The notes under the pieces are model-generated. The model was not told the DNA's origin. It ran no database searches and worked only from the letters and a program-made list of their open reading frames with translations. A stretch of DNA of 40,682 bases, taken from assembly GCA_002350845.1 (NCBI GenBank), contig DEFL01000055.1, positions 1-40,682 on the forward strand. Reading direction: 5' to 3'. This document shows, piece by piece, positions 34,735 through 40,682 of this stretch. Origin of the DNA: Christensenella sp. UBA2853. GTDB lineage: Bacteria; Bacillota; Clostridia; Christensenellales; Aristaeellaceae. A program made the translations under genes and the position numbers. Every line of letters begins with the position of its first letter. Positions within the stretch are counted from its first letter, which is position 1.

Positions 34735-35870
34735 CAATTGATTCCTCCTATTACAGCACGCTAGACCTCCGCAGTTTTGCTTTGATGCTGAAAGATCCGT
34801 CTTACTGCTACAAATATTACTGGCTGGAAGCCATCGTAAATCTCATTTCTGAAGGCATTGAGGAAACCACTTTTGATGCCATCATTGATGAGATGATTTG
34901 CAATGCCTGGTATTCTGTTCGTGAGTTTCACATCCATCTGAGCGGACTTGGTTTGAACGGCGAAATCAGGGACGGTTTGGAAAGAACCATTATTAAGTTG
35001 TCTACCATCAGCAACCTTCCTTCCAATGCTTCCAAAGTTGAAATCAAAAATGCCATCCATGATCATGAATCAGAGCTTTCCCAGTCCAAGGAGCAGCTCA
35101 CACATATGGTTCCCTATCGTGCTCTGGCTGGTTTCTTTACCAGTACCGGGTTAACAGTTCCATGGGATTCTGTGCGAAAAATGACGACTGTGATAGAATC
35201 TTTCAACGCTCAGGTTACATCCCTTCCTTATACCCTTGGGACAAGTCCCAGGCTTCGGAAAGAAGTCCATTTTCATCCTGACTGGATCAAAATGATTCAG
35301 GATCAGGCCGTTCAGATTCTCGGATGGATTCAGTATGAAAAAGTGAAATGGCTGCAAAACAACAATCCTGAAGTTCCAGGCCTTGTCTACAAGATTCTTC
35401 CTATGGACGATAAAATGCGCAAGCTTGGCAAGGTCCATGCACTTTGGGATGGGATACTGTCAATTCATGGGATTTCCGATGTGTTCACTGGAAAGCCCAT
35501 TGTTCCCGGCCAATATGATATTGATCACTTTATCCCATGGTCGTTTATCATGAATGACGAATTATGGAACCTGATGCCCTTGGATGCATCCCTGAATTCT
35601 TCCAAAAGCAATAAGCTTCCTCAGTGGAATCCCTTTTTCCGAAGCTTTTCCGACAATCAGTATCTCCTCTATCAGTACATTCAGGAAAAACCGGGCATCC
35701 ACAAGTTATACGAGCAGTGCTGGAGAGACAACCTGCATTCGATCTGGGCCGGTCAGGAATTGTACCGTGCCGGGAACTCAAAGGAAACATTTGACGCAAT
35801 TCTCTCCAAGAACATGAAACCCATCTATGATTCAGCCATGCGTCAGGGGTATGAAATATGGCAGCTTTAG
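34704..35870 (+). CDS. HNH endonuclease domain protein
   Basis: A 388-residue protein with a C-terminal HNH nuclease motif of the DH...N...N type: DVFTGKPIVPGQYDIDHFIP (D274-H275), then NLMPLDASLNSSKSNKLP with N289, N298 and N303. There is no zinc-binding CxxC pair. The first 250 residues are mostly helical and unfamiliar (LRSFALMLKDPSYCYKYYWL), possibly the target- or partner-recognition part. The ATG at 34704 has GGGAGGA at good distance and lies inside the methyltransferase gene (31-nt overlap). Metal-dependent DNA cleavage is expected from the motif; the target is unknown. A bidirectional terminator follows. Confidence 0.88.
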   Translation: MAQPFGPASLTIDSSYYSTLDLRSFALMLKDPSYCYKYYWLEAIVNLISEGIEETTFDAIIDEMICNAWYSVREFHIHLSGLGLNGEIRDGLERTIIKLSTISNLPSNASKVEIKNAIHDHESELSQSKEQLTHMVPYRALAGFFTSTGLTVPWDSVRKMTTVIESFNAQVTSLPYTLGTSPRLRKEVHFHPDWIKMIQDQAVQILGWIQYEKVKWLQNNNPEVPGLVYKILPMDDKMRKLGKVHALWDGILSIHGISDVFTGKPIVPGQYDIDHFIPWSFIMNDELWNLMPLDASLNSSKSNKLPQWNPFFRSFSDNQYLLYQYIQEKPGIHKLYEQCWRDNLHSIWAGQELYRAGNSKETFDAILSKNMKPIYDSAMRQGYEIWQL

Positions 35871-35903
35871 ATATTTTCTGAACAGACTGAAACCTTATTC
35901 ATA

Positions 35904-35945
35904 AAAAGACGTCCTGGATACTCATGATGATCCAGGGCGTCTTTT
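35904..35945. terminator. Bidirectional intrinsic terminator
   Basis: AAAAGACGTCCTGGAT pairs with ATCCAGGGCGTCTTTT with one mismatch around a 10-nt loop. It lies between converging genes, the HNH nuclease and the secreted protein at 36035, and can serve both. Confidence 0.85.
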
Positions 35946-36034
35946 GCTGCACATTCGAGGCATGCGTCCGCTGATAATACAGCAGGCACGTAAAAAAGTA
36001 AAGGCTCCTTGTCCACAGTTCGTCTACCCTCATA

Positions 36035-36556
36035 TTATTTTATCGGAGTTAATGAGCAGGAACCATCTTCGATCTGAAGGGCAGTCTTCTCTTCCAATAT
36101 GATCTGCATGGTCTGGTCTGTCTTCATTTCGTATGTTTTTAAAACTGTTCCATAGTCACCAATAATCTTCACCTGAGTACTAACCATGTCGCCTACGAGT
36201 CCTCCAAGCGAACCAAACAATTCACTATAGTTTGTTCCATCTTCTTCGCTCAGGCTTCCAAATAAGCCGCCCAGAGAAGAATATGCATTTCCTAGGTCTT
36301 CACCAGATGTAGCAGTACAAGTCAGAATATATTTTCCAGGTATAATATCCTTGCCTATGATGTATTTTCCTTCAGGAAGGTCATACGTCTCAGGATCCAG
36401 TAATTTACGAGTCTCCATCTCTTGTCGAAGTAGCTCATACAGCTTCATTAAGGCATTGTCCGACAATTCTGATAGATCATATGACTCGGCAACCCCTGCA
36501 GAGAATAAGCAGCCAAGAAACAGCACAACCAAGATCAACGATACAGCACGTTTCAT
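36035..36556 (-). CDS. Small secreted protein, unknown function
   Basis: A 173-residue exported protein. The signal peptide MKRAVSLILVVLFLGCLFSA ends at an AxA-like site (GVA/ES, about residue 24). A short helical segment (LSDNALMKLYELLRQEMETR) is followed by DLPEGKYIIGKDIIPGKYIL. This holds a tandem GxY unit often seen in secreted Gram-positive hypotheticals of beta-sandwich type, and a second beta region completes the chain. An alternative start at 36577 overlaps the upstream stop (TGATG) but leaves extra residues before the signal peptide; I prefer ATG 36556, preceded by GGGGGTG. It is coupled to the membrane-protein gene on its right. Confidence 0.75.
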   Translation of the reverse strand: MKRAVSLILVVLFLGCLFSAGVAESYDLSELSDNALMKLYELLRQEMETRKLLDPETYDLPEGKYIIGKDIIPGKYILTCTATSGEDLGNAYSSLGGLFGSLSEEDGTNYSELFGSLGGLVGDMVSTQVKIIGDYGTVLKTYEMKTDQTMQIILEEKTALQIEDGSCSLTPIK

Positions 36557-36576
36557 AGTACGCACCCCCAAAAACA

Positions 36577-37284
36577 TCAGTATACCGATAGTAAAGCATT
36601 ATTGATTCTGAGTGTCGCTTCTGTATAGTACTTTAATTCCGCATCATTTAAATCATAATTCTTGTCAAATTTTTCCCACTTTTCCATTGTGGAAGTATAC
36701 TTTGTCATCATTGTTGTATAGTCAGCAAGCATTGACAATGGATTCGATGAGGATGAATACTTTTTCATGAAGGCAGCATACTCGTTAAAAAACTCCTCAT
36801 AGCTATCAATCGCAGCTTTGACTTCTTTTCTCACACCGGTTGACTTGGATGATACCGCGGTCGTGGGTGCCTTGGTAACATTTGCTGTTGGTCTACTTGT
36901 CGAAGGGCTTGTCTGCTTCTTGTTCGTGCTTTCATTCGACCGAGTAGTATTAATGGATTTTGATGTTGTCTGTGATGGAGCAGTATCAATGCTCTGAATG
37001 ATCTTCCTCAGCCCGGGAAAAGTTCTGACCAGGTCTTCTCTTACACTCCCAACATTAAAATATGCGAGTATGCCCGATCCAATGCATATCAATATAACAA
37101 CAAGAAACGCACACCAGTAAGACCTTGCCAGATTTCTGCGATTGATGTTTGTGCTGGATAAAGCGAAAACAATCAAGCAAATTAAACCGACAATCGGAAT
37201 CGCAAACAGAATCGTGTAGCCTATATATCCCCACGGGGAAATTGGTTTAAACTGCGTTGAACCATCATATTTTATTTTTGCCAT
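36577..37284 (-). CDS. Membrane protein with two N-terminal spans and a helical C-terminal domain (DUF6591-like)
   Basis: A 235-residue protein of unknown function. Two hydrophobic spans (about 20-42 IGYTILFAIPIVGLICLIVF, and 56-78) are separated by a basic NINRRNLARS loop. An external Ser/Thr/Lys-rich linker follows (about 95-150, TSKSINTTRSNESTNKK), then a helical domain with DSYEEFFNEYAAFMKKYSSS and NDAELKYYTEATLRINNALL. I recall the latter as DUF6591, without a search. ATG 37284 has AAGGAGGG before it; a longer frame to 37344 has no SD. The stop touches the next start, so it forms a unit with the secreted protein at 36035. Confidence 0.78.
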   Translation of the reverse strand: MAKIKYDGSTQFKPISPWGYIGYTILFAIPIVGLICLIVFALSSTNINRRNLARSYWCAFLVVILICIGSGILAYFNVGSVREDLVRTFPGLRKIIQSIDTAPSQTTSKSINTTRSNESTNKKQTSPSTSRPTANVTKAPTTAVSSKSTGVRKEVKAAIDSYEEFFNEYAAFMKKYSSSSNPLSMLADYTTMMTKYTSTMEKWEKFDKNYDLNDAELKYYTEATLRINNALLSVY

Positions 37285-37413
37285 TGTCTTACCCTCCTTA
37301 TGACTTATGACTCTTCTGTCTAATGGATTTACATAACAAAGCATAATCGCGCACGTCTGCGCCTTTCCTGTATATGACTATATTTGCACGAATTCCTTCA
37401 TGCTGTCTTTTAT

Positions 37414-37441
37414 ATCATAGTGAGGTTTTTTCTACTGTAAA
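37414..37441 (-). promoter_or_regulatory. Sigma-A-type promoter for the 37284 gene
   Basis: On the minus strand TTTACA, 16 bp, TATGAT. The leader would be about 120 nt. Confidence 0.5.
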
Positions 37442-37564
37442 ATATTATATATGCCTACAGCGCCTGTCAATTCACTATTATCATTCACTTCTGTAAATCG
37501 AAATATAATAGCAATTCATCAATTTGCTAAAAGCATGAAGAATCTCATGAACTCATACACATCA

Positions 37565-38029
37565 TCATGGGTTGCACTTTTTACATGGCTTGTATCCTTT
37601 TTTGATTGCCTCCTCCCTGGAATCCAGGATCACTTTATTCTTGTCCTTCATATCGCTCACACTGGAACACGAAGGTTCGTGAAACTTCTTTGTACTCTTA
37701 TTGCCAACATAGGTATACGATGCCGGAATTTCAGAAACAGACGTTGCTGCCCGTGACATATACGAGTTACCCGTACCAATTAGATGCTCACGCAATGCAC
37801 CGTTGGTGTAGGCCAGCATAGCTGTCCTAATCAGCATCTCGTCTTCAGCTGTCAATGTCAGGCCAAAGTGTTCAGCAAATTCATCCAGATTGATTTTTTC
37901 AACCAACTTGACAGTCGCTGGTTCTGCTTCTGTTTTCGCCTGGTTATAAGCCGATTGTGAGTTCCCAGATGCAAGAGCAGCTCCTACAGCAAGAAACATG
38001 ACAAGACATATGATGATCATTTTTTTCAT
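37565..38029 (-). CDS. Small secreted protein with C-terminal His/Cys (Ada-like) metal-binding domain
   Basis: A 154-residue exported protein. The signal peptide MKKMIIICLVMFLAVGAALA ends near residue 20. A helical middle follows (LVEKINLDEFAEHFGLTLTA). The C-terminal ~45 residues read YVGNKSTKKFHEPSC and, later, EEAIKKGYKPCKKCNP. They contain H117-x3-C121 and C149-x2-C152, a pattern found at the end of extracellular thermonuclease-type proteins and in Ada-like zinc modules. No nuclease domain is present here. The neighbouring membrane protease (38149) ends in the same module. I chose ATG 38029 over ATG 38035 because GGAGGAG is better spaced to it. Confidence 0.8.
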   Translation of the reverse strand: MKKMIIICLVMFLAVGAALASGNSQSAYNQAKTEAEPATVKLVEKINLDEFAEHFGLTLTAEDEMLIRTAMLAYTNGALREHLIGTGNSYMSRAATSVSEIPASYTYVGNKSTKKFHEPSCSSVSDMKDKNKVILDSREEAIKKGYKPCKKCNP

Positions 38030-38148
38030 CTGCATATCTCCTCCATTTTTTCAGGGGATAATCGAGTCCCCTATTTATTCATTCTGTATTAGATGATAAT
38101 GGTCCATACCTTCAACGGCCTATAGTTCTAATATGACGAAACATGCTG

Positions 38149-38790
38149 TCAATTCTCAAGGTCTCCGAGACACACATGACATGGTTCATAGATTTCTGAC
38201 GCAACTTCATCATTTGTCAATCTTCGTAGACCAGTTTTATCATGAATAATCGTACAGTTTCGAAGATGATATTTTTTTCCATTCTGCGAAATATAGTAAT
38301 CGCTGTATCTGCTGGAGATCGCTGCATTGATTCCTATACACAGACATGAAAGCAGTAGCAGTATACCAACGGTGACAAGTTTTCTTTTCCGCACTGTATT
38401 GTATACACTTATGAAGGCGGAAGGGCGGAGGAAGTAATGAACAAACTCATTCGCTTCATATTCCTCATGAACCGTTGATCCTGTATGCCCGCAAACGATA
38501 TGTCCAAGTTCGTGAGCTGATGCTATTCGCTTTTCTTCCGCATCTAGAGAATCACGAATGAAAAGAAGTTTAACATCATGATTCGTATAGAGAAAAGCAT
38601 TCTGGGCCAGAATCTGTGAATTCAGTGAGAGCGTTTGCGTCAGTTCCTGAACTGAGGCTGAAGAGGGATCATAATCAATGATGTCAAAGCCATGTTGCGA
38701 TATAATGCTGACTATATCGTCCAGCGTGGGGGCTGAAAGACCGTACTTCAGCAGGATATGATGCGCCATTTGGCGTGCTTTATTCTTCAT
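38149..38790 (-). CDS. ImmA/IrrE-type metalloprotease with a transmembrane anchor and external His/Cys domain
   Basis: A 213-residue protein. Residues 1-125 form an ImmA/IrrE-like zinc peptidase: HELGH (H93, E94, H97) and the downstream glutamate in YEANEF (E112). A basic patch RKRK (134-137) precedes one membrane span (138-157, VTVGILLLLSCLCIGINAAI), which places the protease in the cytoplasm and the C-terminus outside. The outer part reads SQNGKKYHLRNC and ends YEPCHVC, giving H175-x3-C179 and C204-x2-C207, like the nearby secreted protein. ImmA peptidases cleave or relieve XRE repressors; here an outer sensor domain is added. The gene overlaps the XRE gene by 11 nt. Confidence 0.87.
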   Translation of the reverse strand: MKNKARQMAHHILLKYGLSAPTLDDIVSIISQHGFDIIDYDPSSASVQELTQTLSLNSQILAQNAFLYTNHDVKLLFIRDSLDAEEKRIASAHELGHIVCGHTGSTVHEEYEANEFVHYFLRPSAFISVYNTVRKRKLVTVGILLLLSCLCIGINAAISSRYSDYYISQNGKKYHLRNCTIIHDKTGLRRLTNDEVASEIYEPCHVCLGDLEN

Positions 38791-39205
38791 GATGCTTCAC
38801 TTTCTTTACCAACGCCTGTATTCTGTTCTCATCAAACGGGGCATCCGTTACATATCCTATCCCTTTCAGGCCCTTAACCGATGCATCGCTGTTTCCCTTA
38901 CAACGCATGTATTCCACGTTCAGGATAGAGCAGACTGTATGTACACCGATCTCATCCAATTCCGTCAGTTTTGTATAAATATCGTAGAATTCCTCATTGA
39001 AAAGGACGAGATCGGAGTCATAGGCCTGTTTAATATTGAGCATTTTACAGATTTTGTTGACCGTGTCATAAGCAGTTCCACCAACTCCCTTTGATAGTAT
39101 GTTGGAAAGAGTGCTGTACGGAATCAGGCTGGCTTCGGAAAACTTCTGCACAGACCCATATTGTCTTTTAATCTCAGTTTTAATGAGATTTGTGATACTA
39201 TCCAT
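38780..39205 (-). CDS. XRE-family (Cro/CI-type) transcriptional repressor
   Basis: A 141-residue DNA-binding protein. The N-terminal helix-turn-helix spans about residues 12-60 (QYGSVQKFSEASLIPYSTLS, then a second part with TAYDTVNKICKMLNI). The C-terminal 80 residues are a short effector region without a recognised dimerisation domain and might be the part cleaved by the adjacent protease. ATG 39205 has GAGGAG 8 nt before it; a longer frame to 39229 is less likely. Promoter boxes lie about 35-60 bp upstream. Together with the overlapping ImmA-type gene it forms a repressor/anti-repressor pair of the kind found in mobile elements, but no integrase is in the window. Confidence 0.9.
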   Translation of the reverse strand: MDSITNLIKTEIKRQYGSVQKFSEASLIPYSTLSNILSKGVGGTAYDTVNKICKMLNIKQAYDSDLVLFNEEFYDIYTKLTELDEIGVHTVCSILNVEYMRCKGNSDASVKGLKGIGYVTDAPFDENRIQALVKKVKHHEE

Positions 39206-39237
39206 CAGTTTCTCTCCTCTTTCTTTCATTCCTTGAC

Positions 39238-39266
39238 ATCATATCACCAAATTTAGTAAAATACAA
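39238..39266 (-). promoter_or_regulatory. Sigma-A-type promoter of the XRE-ImmA operon
   Basis: On the minus strand TTGTAT, exactly 17 bp, TATGAT. The leader to the XRE start is about 25 nt, so a bound repressor here would block its own synthesis. Confidence 0.55.
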
Positions 39267-39560
39267 CAATCGAATCGATGAAATATGGTCAAAACTTAAG
39301 AAAGGAGCTGCAACACTTCTCACTCTGTGCGTCACGACTGCATAACCATCGAAATGAGTTTCGGAATTCAGTTTTCATCCTTTTACTCGCCTGTTTGAAA
39401 ACACCCCGGGACGGTAGCAAATGGTCCTTCCCTGTAGCGCGAATCTTTTTCACTTGTTTCACGCATCAGCAAAATATCCAACTCCATTCTCAAGTCTCTG
39501 TCACGCGTGTTTCTCTCATCAGTGACAGTTTTAAAAAACCCACGTATTGATATCATTGAC

Positions 39561-39589
39561 TTGCAAGCATATCATTTCGTTGATATAAG
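39561..39589 (+). promoter_or_regulatory. Candidate promoter of the 39692 gene
   Basis: TTGCAA, 17 bp, TATAAG. Two of the TTGATAT repeats overlap or closely follow it, as operators would. A TATACT at 39633 is an alternative -10. Confidence 0.4.
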
Positions 39590-39691
39590 CAAAAAAGAAA
39601 CGTACAGCTGTGCCGTAAATTGGTTGATATAGTATACTTACAGGAAGAAAAAACAATCATTCTGGATTTTTGATCAGTAGGAGGTATGATT

Positions 39692-40682
39692 ATGGCCATA
39701 AAGTACACTCAGGTTCTCAACTCTTTTGTCAGCACCGAAGGCAGCGGCGGAATAATGACCAATTACATCTACTATTCTGTTTTGGTTGTCTATACCGATG
39801 GTACCTCTGAAATTGTCGAGGGAAGCAACAAGAATATCGCTCACCTTCTCAGATATGTAAGGACGCCCGTCGATGAGCTCATGGAATTGAAAGAAACAGT
39901 GAAAGAGCTTCGAAAGGACATCAATGACATTGTCGATCAGAAGATGAAATATGTCATTGACACGCTTTGCATGATTCCGGATATACAGGACAAAAACGAA
40001 GTCGAAGCTTTAAAACTGTTGACAGATGCCGGGCTGATTCCCGTTTTGGATTATACCTACCCTGAAGGAACACCGCTGAATGGAATTGTCCGTTACTTTT
40101 GCAGGGATAAAGATAATTTCAAGAAGGTACATGTTCAAATTGTGCATGATTTTCCCAACGTTGAAAACATGCACATAGACGAGGCATTGTTGAAACTGAA
40201 AGAAGCAGGTTTTACCCCCCATGTTACATATAAAGCCATTTCAGGAACAGAAAGTGGTATTGTTCTTCACTGTTCCCGTGCAGATTCAGGTAAACTGGAT
40301 GTGGACCTTGAGGTGAGCAGTTCTATTCCGGTAACAAGTGGAATGGCCTTTGAAGAAGCATGCGCGCTTCTCCAAAAAACAGGATATGATGTCGTCATCG
40401 AAAAGCAGGTCAGTCCATGCACACCGGGACACGTTGTAAACTGGTCAAGCATTGCTGAGAAAAAGATTAAGCTATACATTAGTATTCCGGAAAAATATGT
40501 AGCGAAACAGGTTGATGTTAAATGGACAAATATGCAGGATTCAGCAGGCGACACTTACACGGCCAGTGCAGAGTTCCGAAATCAGGATCAAAAGCTATTC
40601 ATTACTCTTTCATATACTCTCGGTTCAAGGTCGAAACACCAGATTACTGGAATATATAAGATGTTAGGGTCAAAAGGTCATC
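39692..40682 (+). CDS. Partial gene: cytoplasmic protein with coiled coil and PASTA-like repeats
   Basis: An open frame from ATG 39692 continues to the right edge of the window without a stop, about 330 residues, and is incomplete at its 3' end. The SD is perfect (AGGAGGT, 6 nt spacing). It begins MAIKYTQVLNSFVSTEGSGG, followed by a charged coiled coil (ELMELKETVKELRKDINDIV). Repeats then resemble PASTA domains (HIDEALLKLKEAGFTPHVTY; AFEEACALLQKTGYDVVIEK, each followed by a GxxSGxV- or CTPGHVV-like turn), ending in a beta-rich part. There is no signal peptide or membrane span before these repeats, which is unusual because PASTA domains normally sit outside the cell and bind peptidoglycan. I cannot assign a function. 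Confidence 0.8.
   Translation, partial: MAIKYTQVLNSFVSTEGSGGIMTNYIYYSVLVVYTDGTSEIVEGSNKNIAHLLRYVRTPVDELMELKETVKELRKDINDIVDQKMKYVIDTLCMIPDIQDKNEVEALKLLTDAGLIPVLDYTYPEGTPLNGIVRYFCRDKDNFKKVHVQIVHDFPNVENMHIDEALLKLKEAGFTPHVTYKAISGTESGIVLHCSRADSGKLDVDLEVSSSIPVTSGMAFEEACALLQKTGYDVVIEKQVSPCTPGHVVNWSSIAEKKIKLYISIPEKYVAKQVDVKWTNMQDSAGDTYTASAEFRNQDQKLFITLSYTLGSRSKHQITGIYKMLGSKGH

Larger units (their letters stand above)
39206..39691. other. 486-bp divergent intergenic region
   Basis: AT-rich space between the XRE gene (leftward) and the partial gene at 39692 (rightward). It holds promoters in both directions. TTGATAT occurs three times (39547, 39580, 39624) and may mark repressor sites. No convincing gene lies within it. 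Confidence 0.6.

Noticed and set aside
34141..35870. Classical type II restriction-modification pair
   Set aside because: The methyltransferase lacks DNA-methylase motifs (NPPY/DPPY or the PC motif), so a standard restriction-modification label is not justified.
39278..39550. A 90-codon plus-strand ORF in the divergent region
   Set aside because: No SD and no protein-like pattern; it overlaps the promoter region of the XRE gene.

Overview
The window looks like a chromosome segment of a Gram-positive anaerobe of the Clostridia (Bacillota). The evidence is strong AGGAGG-type ribosome binding sites throughout, a YesM/YesN-type sugar-uptake locus, a subtype I-C CRISPR-Cas system, XRE/ImmA pairs and small secreted proteins with Gram-positive signal peptides. 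No rRNA or tRNA was seen, so genus cannot be assigned. By eye the middle (about 6.3-21 kb) is GC-rich. The right part (about 30.8-40.7 kb) is clearly AT-richer and looks accessory.

Layout. (1) 20-5442, minus strand: the interference half of a subtype I-C CRISPR-Cas operon (cas3, cas5c, cas8c/csd1, cas7/csd2). cas4-cas1-cas2 and the array are expected beyond the left edge. (2) 5443-6331: a gene-free gap with a perfect hairpin and a cluster of GAACA-type repeats. (3) 6332-20976, all minus strand: housekeeping or metabolic genes. These are aspartate ammonia-lyase, the TldD/TldE peptidase pair, a GH2 glycosidase, an uncharacterised acidic protein coupled to a YtcJ-like amidohydrolase, and a HAD phosphatase downstream of a large adenylate-forming enzyme-ACP-acyltransferase fusion. 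(4) 20977-22062: a 1.1 kb gap holding one isolated 28-nt sequence that looks like a subtype I-E CRISPR repeat, and a good promoter. (5) 22063-30046, plus strand: a carbohydrate-type ABC uptake operon with its own two-component system (response regulator, histidine kinase, solute-binding protein, two permeases, FAD oxidoreductase) and no ATPase gene. (6) 30086-30755: a deletion scar made of two outward-facing gene remnants, the C-terminus of a bacterial Pnkp-type RNA-repair enzyme and the C-terminus of a UvrD-like helicase. (7) 30840-40682: an accessory, probably defence-rich region. It carries a Kv-type channel gene behind a PD-(D/E)XK-DUF2075 nuclease-helicase, a SAM methyltransferase overlapping an HNH nuclease, secreted and membrane proteins, an XRE repressor overlapping an ImmA/IrrE-like membrane metalloprotease, and the 5' part of a PASTA-like protein that runs off the right edge.

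The most interesting candidates for undescribed biology lie in the right third. First, the XRE-ImmA module: the protease is anchored by one membrane span and carries an external His/Cys cluster, and the same cluster occurs in a small secreted protein encoded next door. This could be a signal-gated repressor-cleavage system. Second, the methyltransferase-HNH pair. Third, the nuclease-helicase plus ion-channel pair. These functional readings are inference; the motifs and gene arrangement are visible in the sequence.
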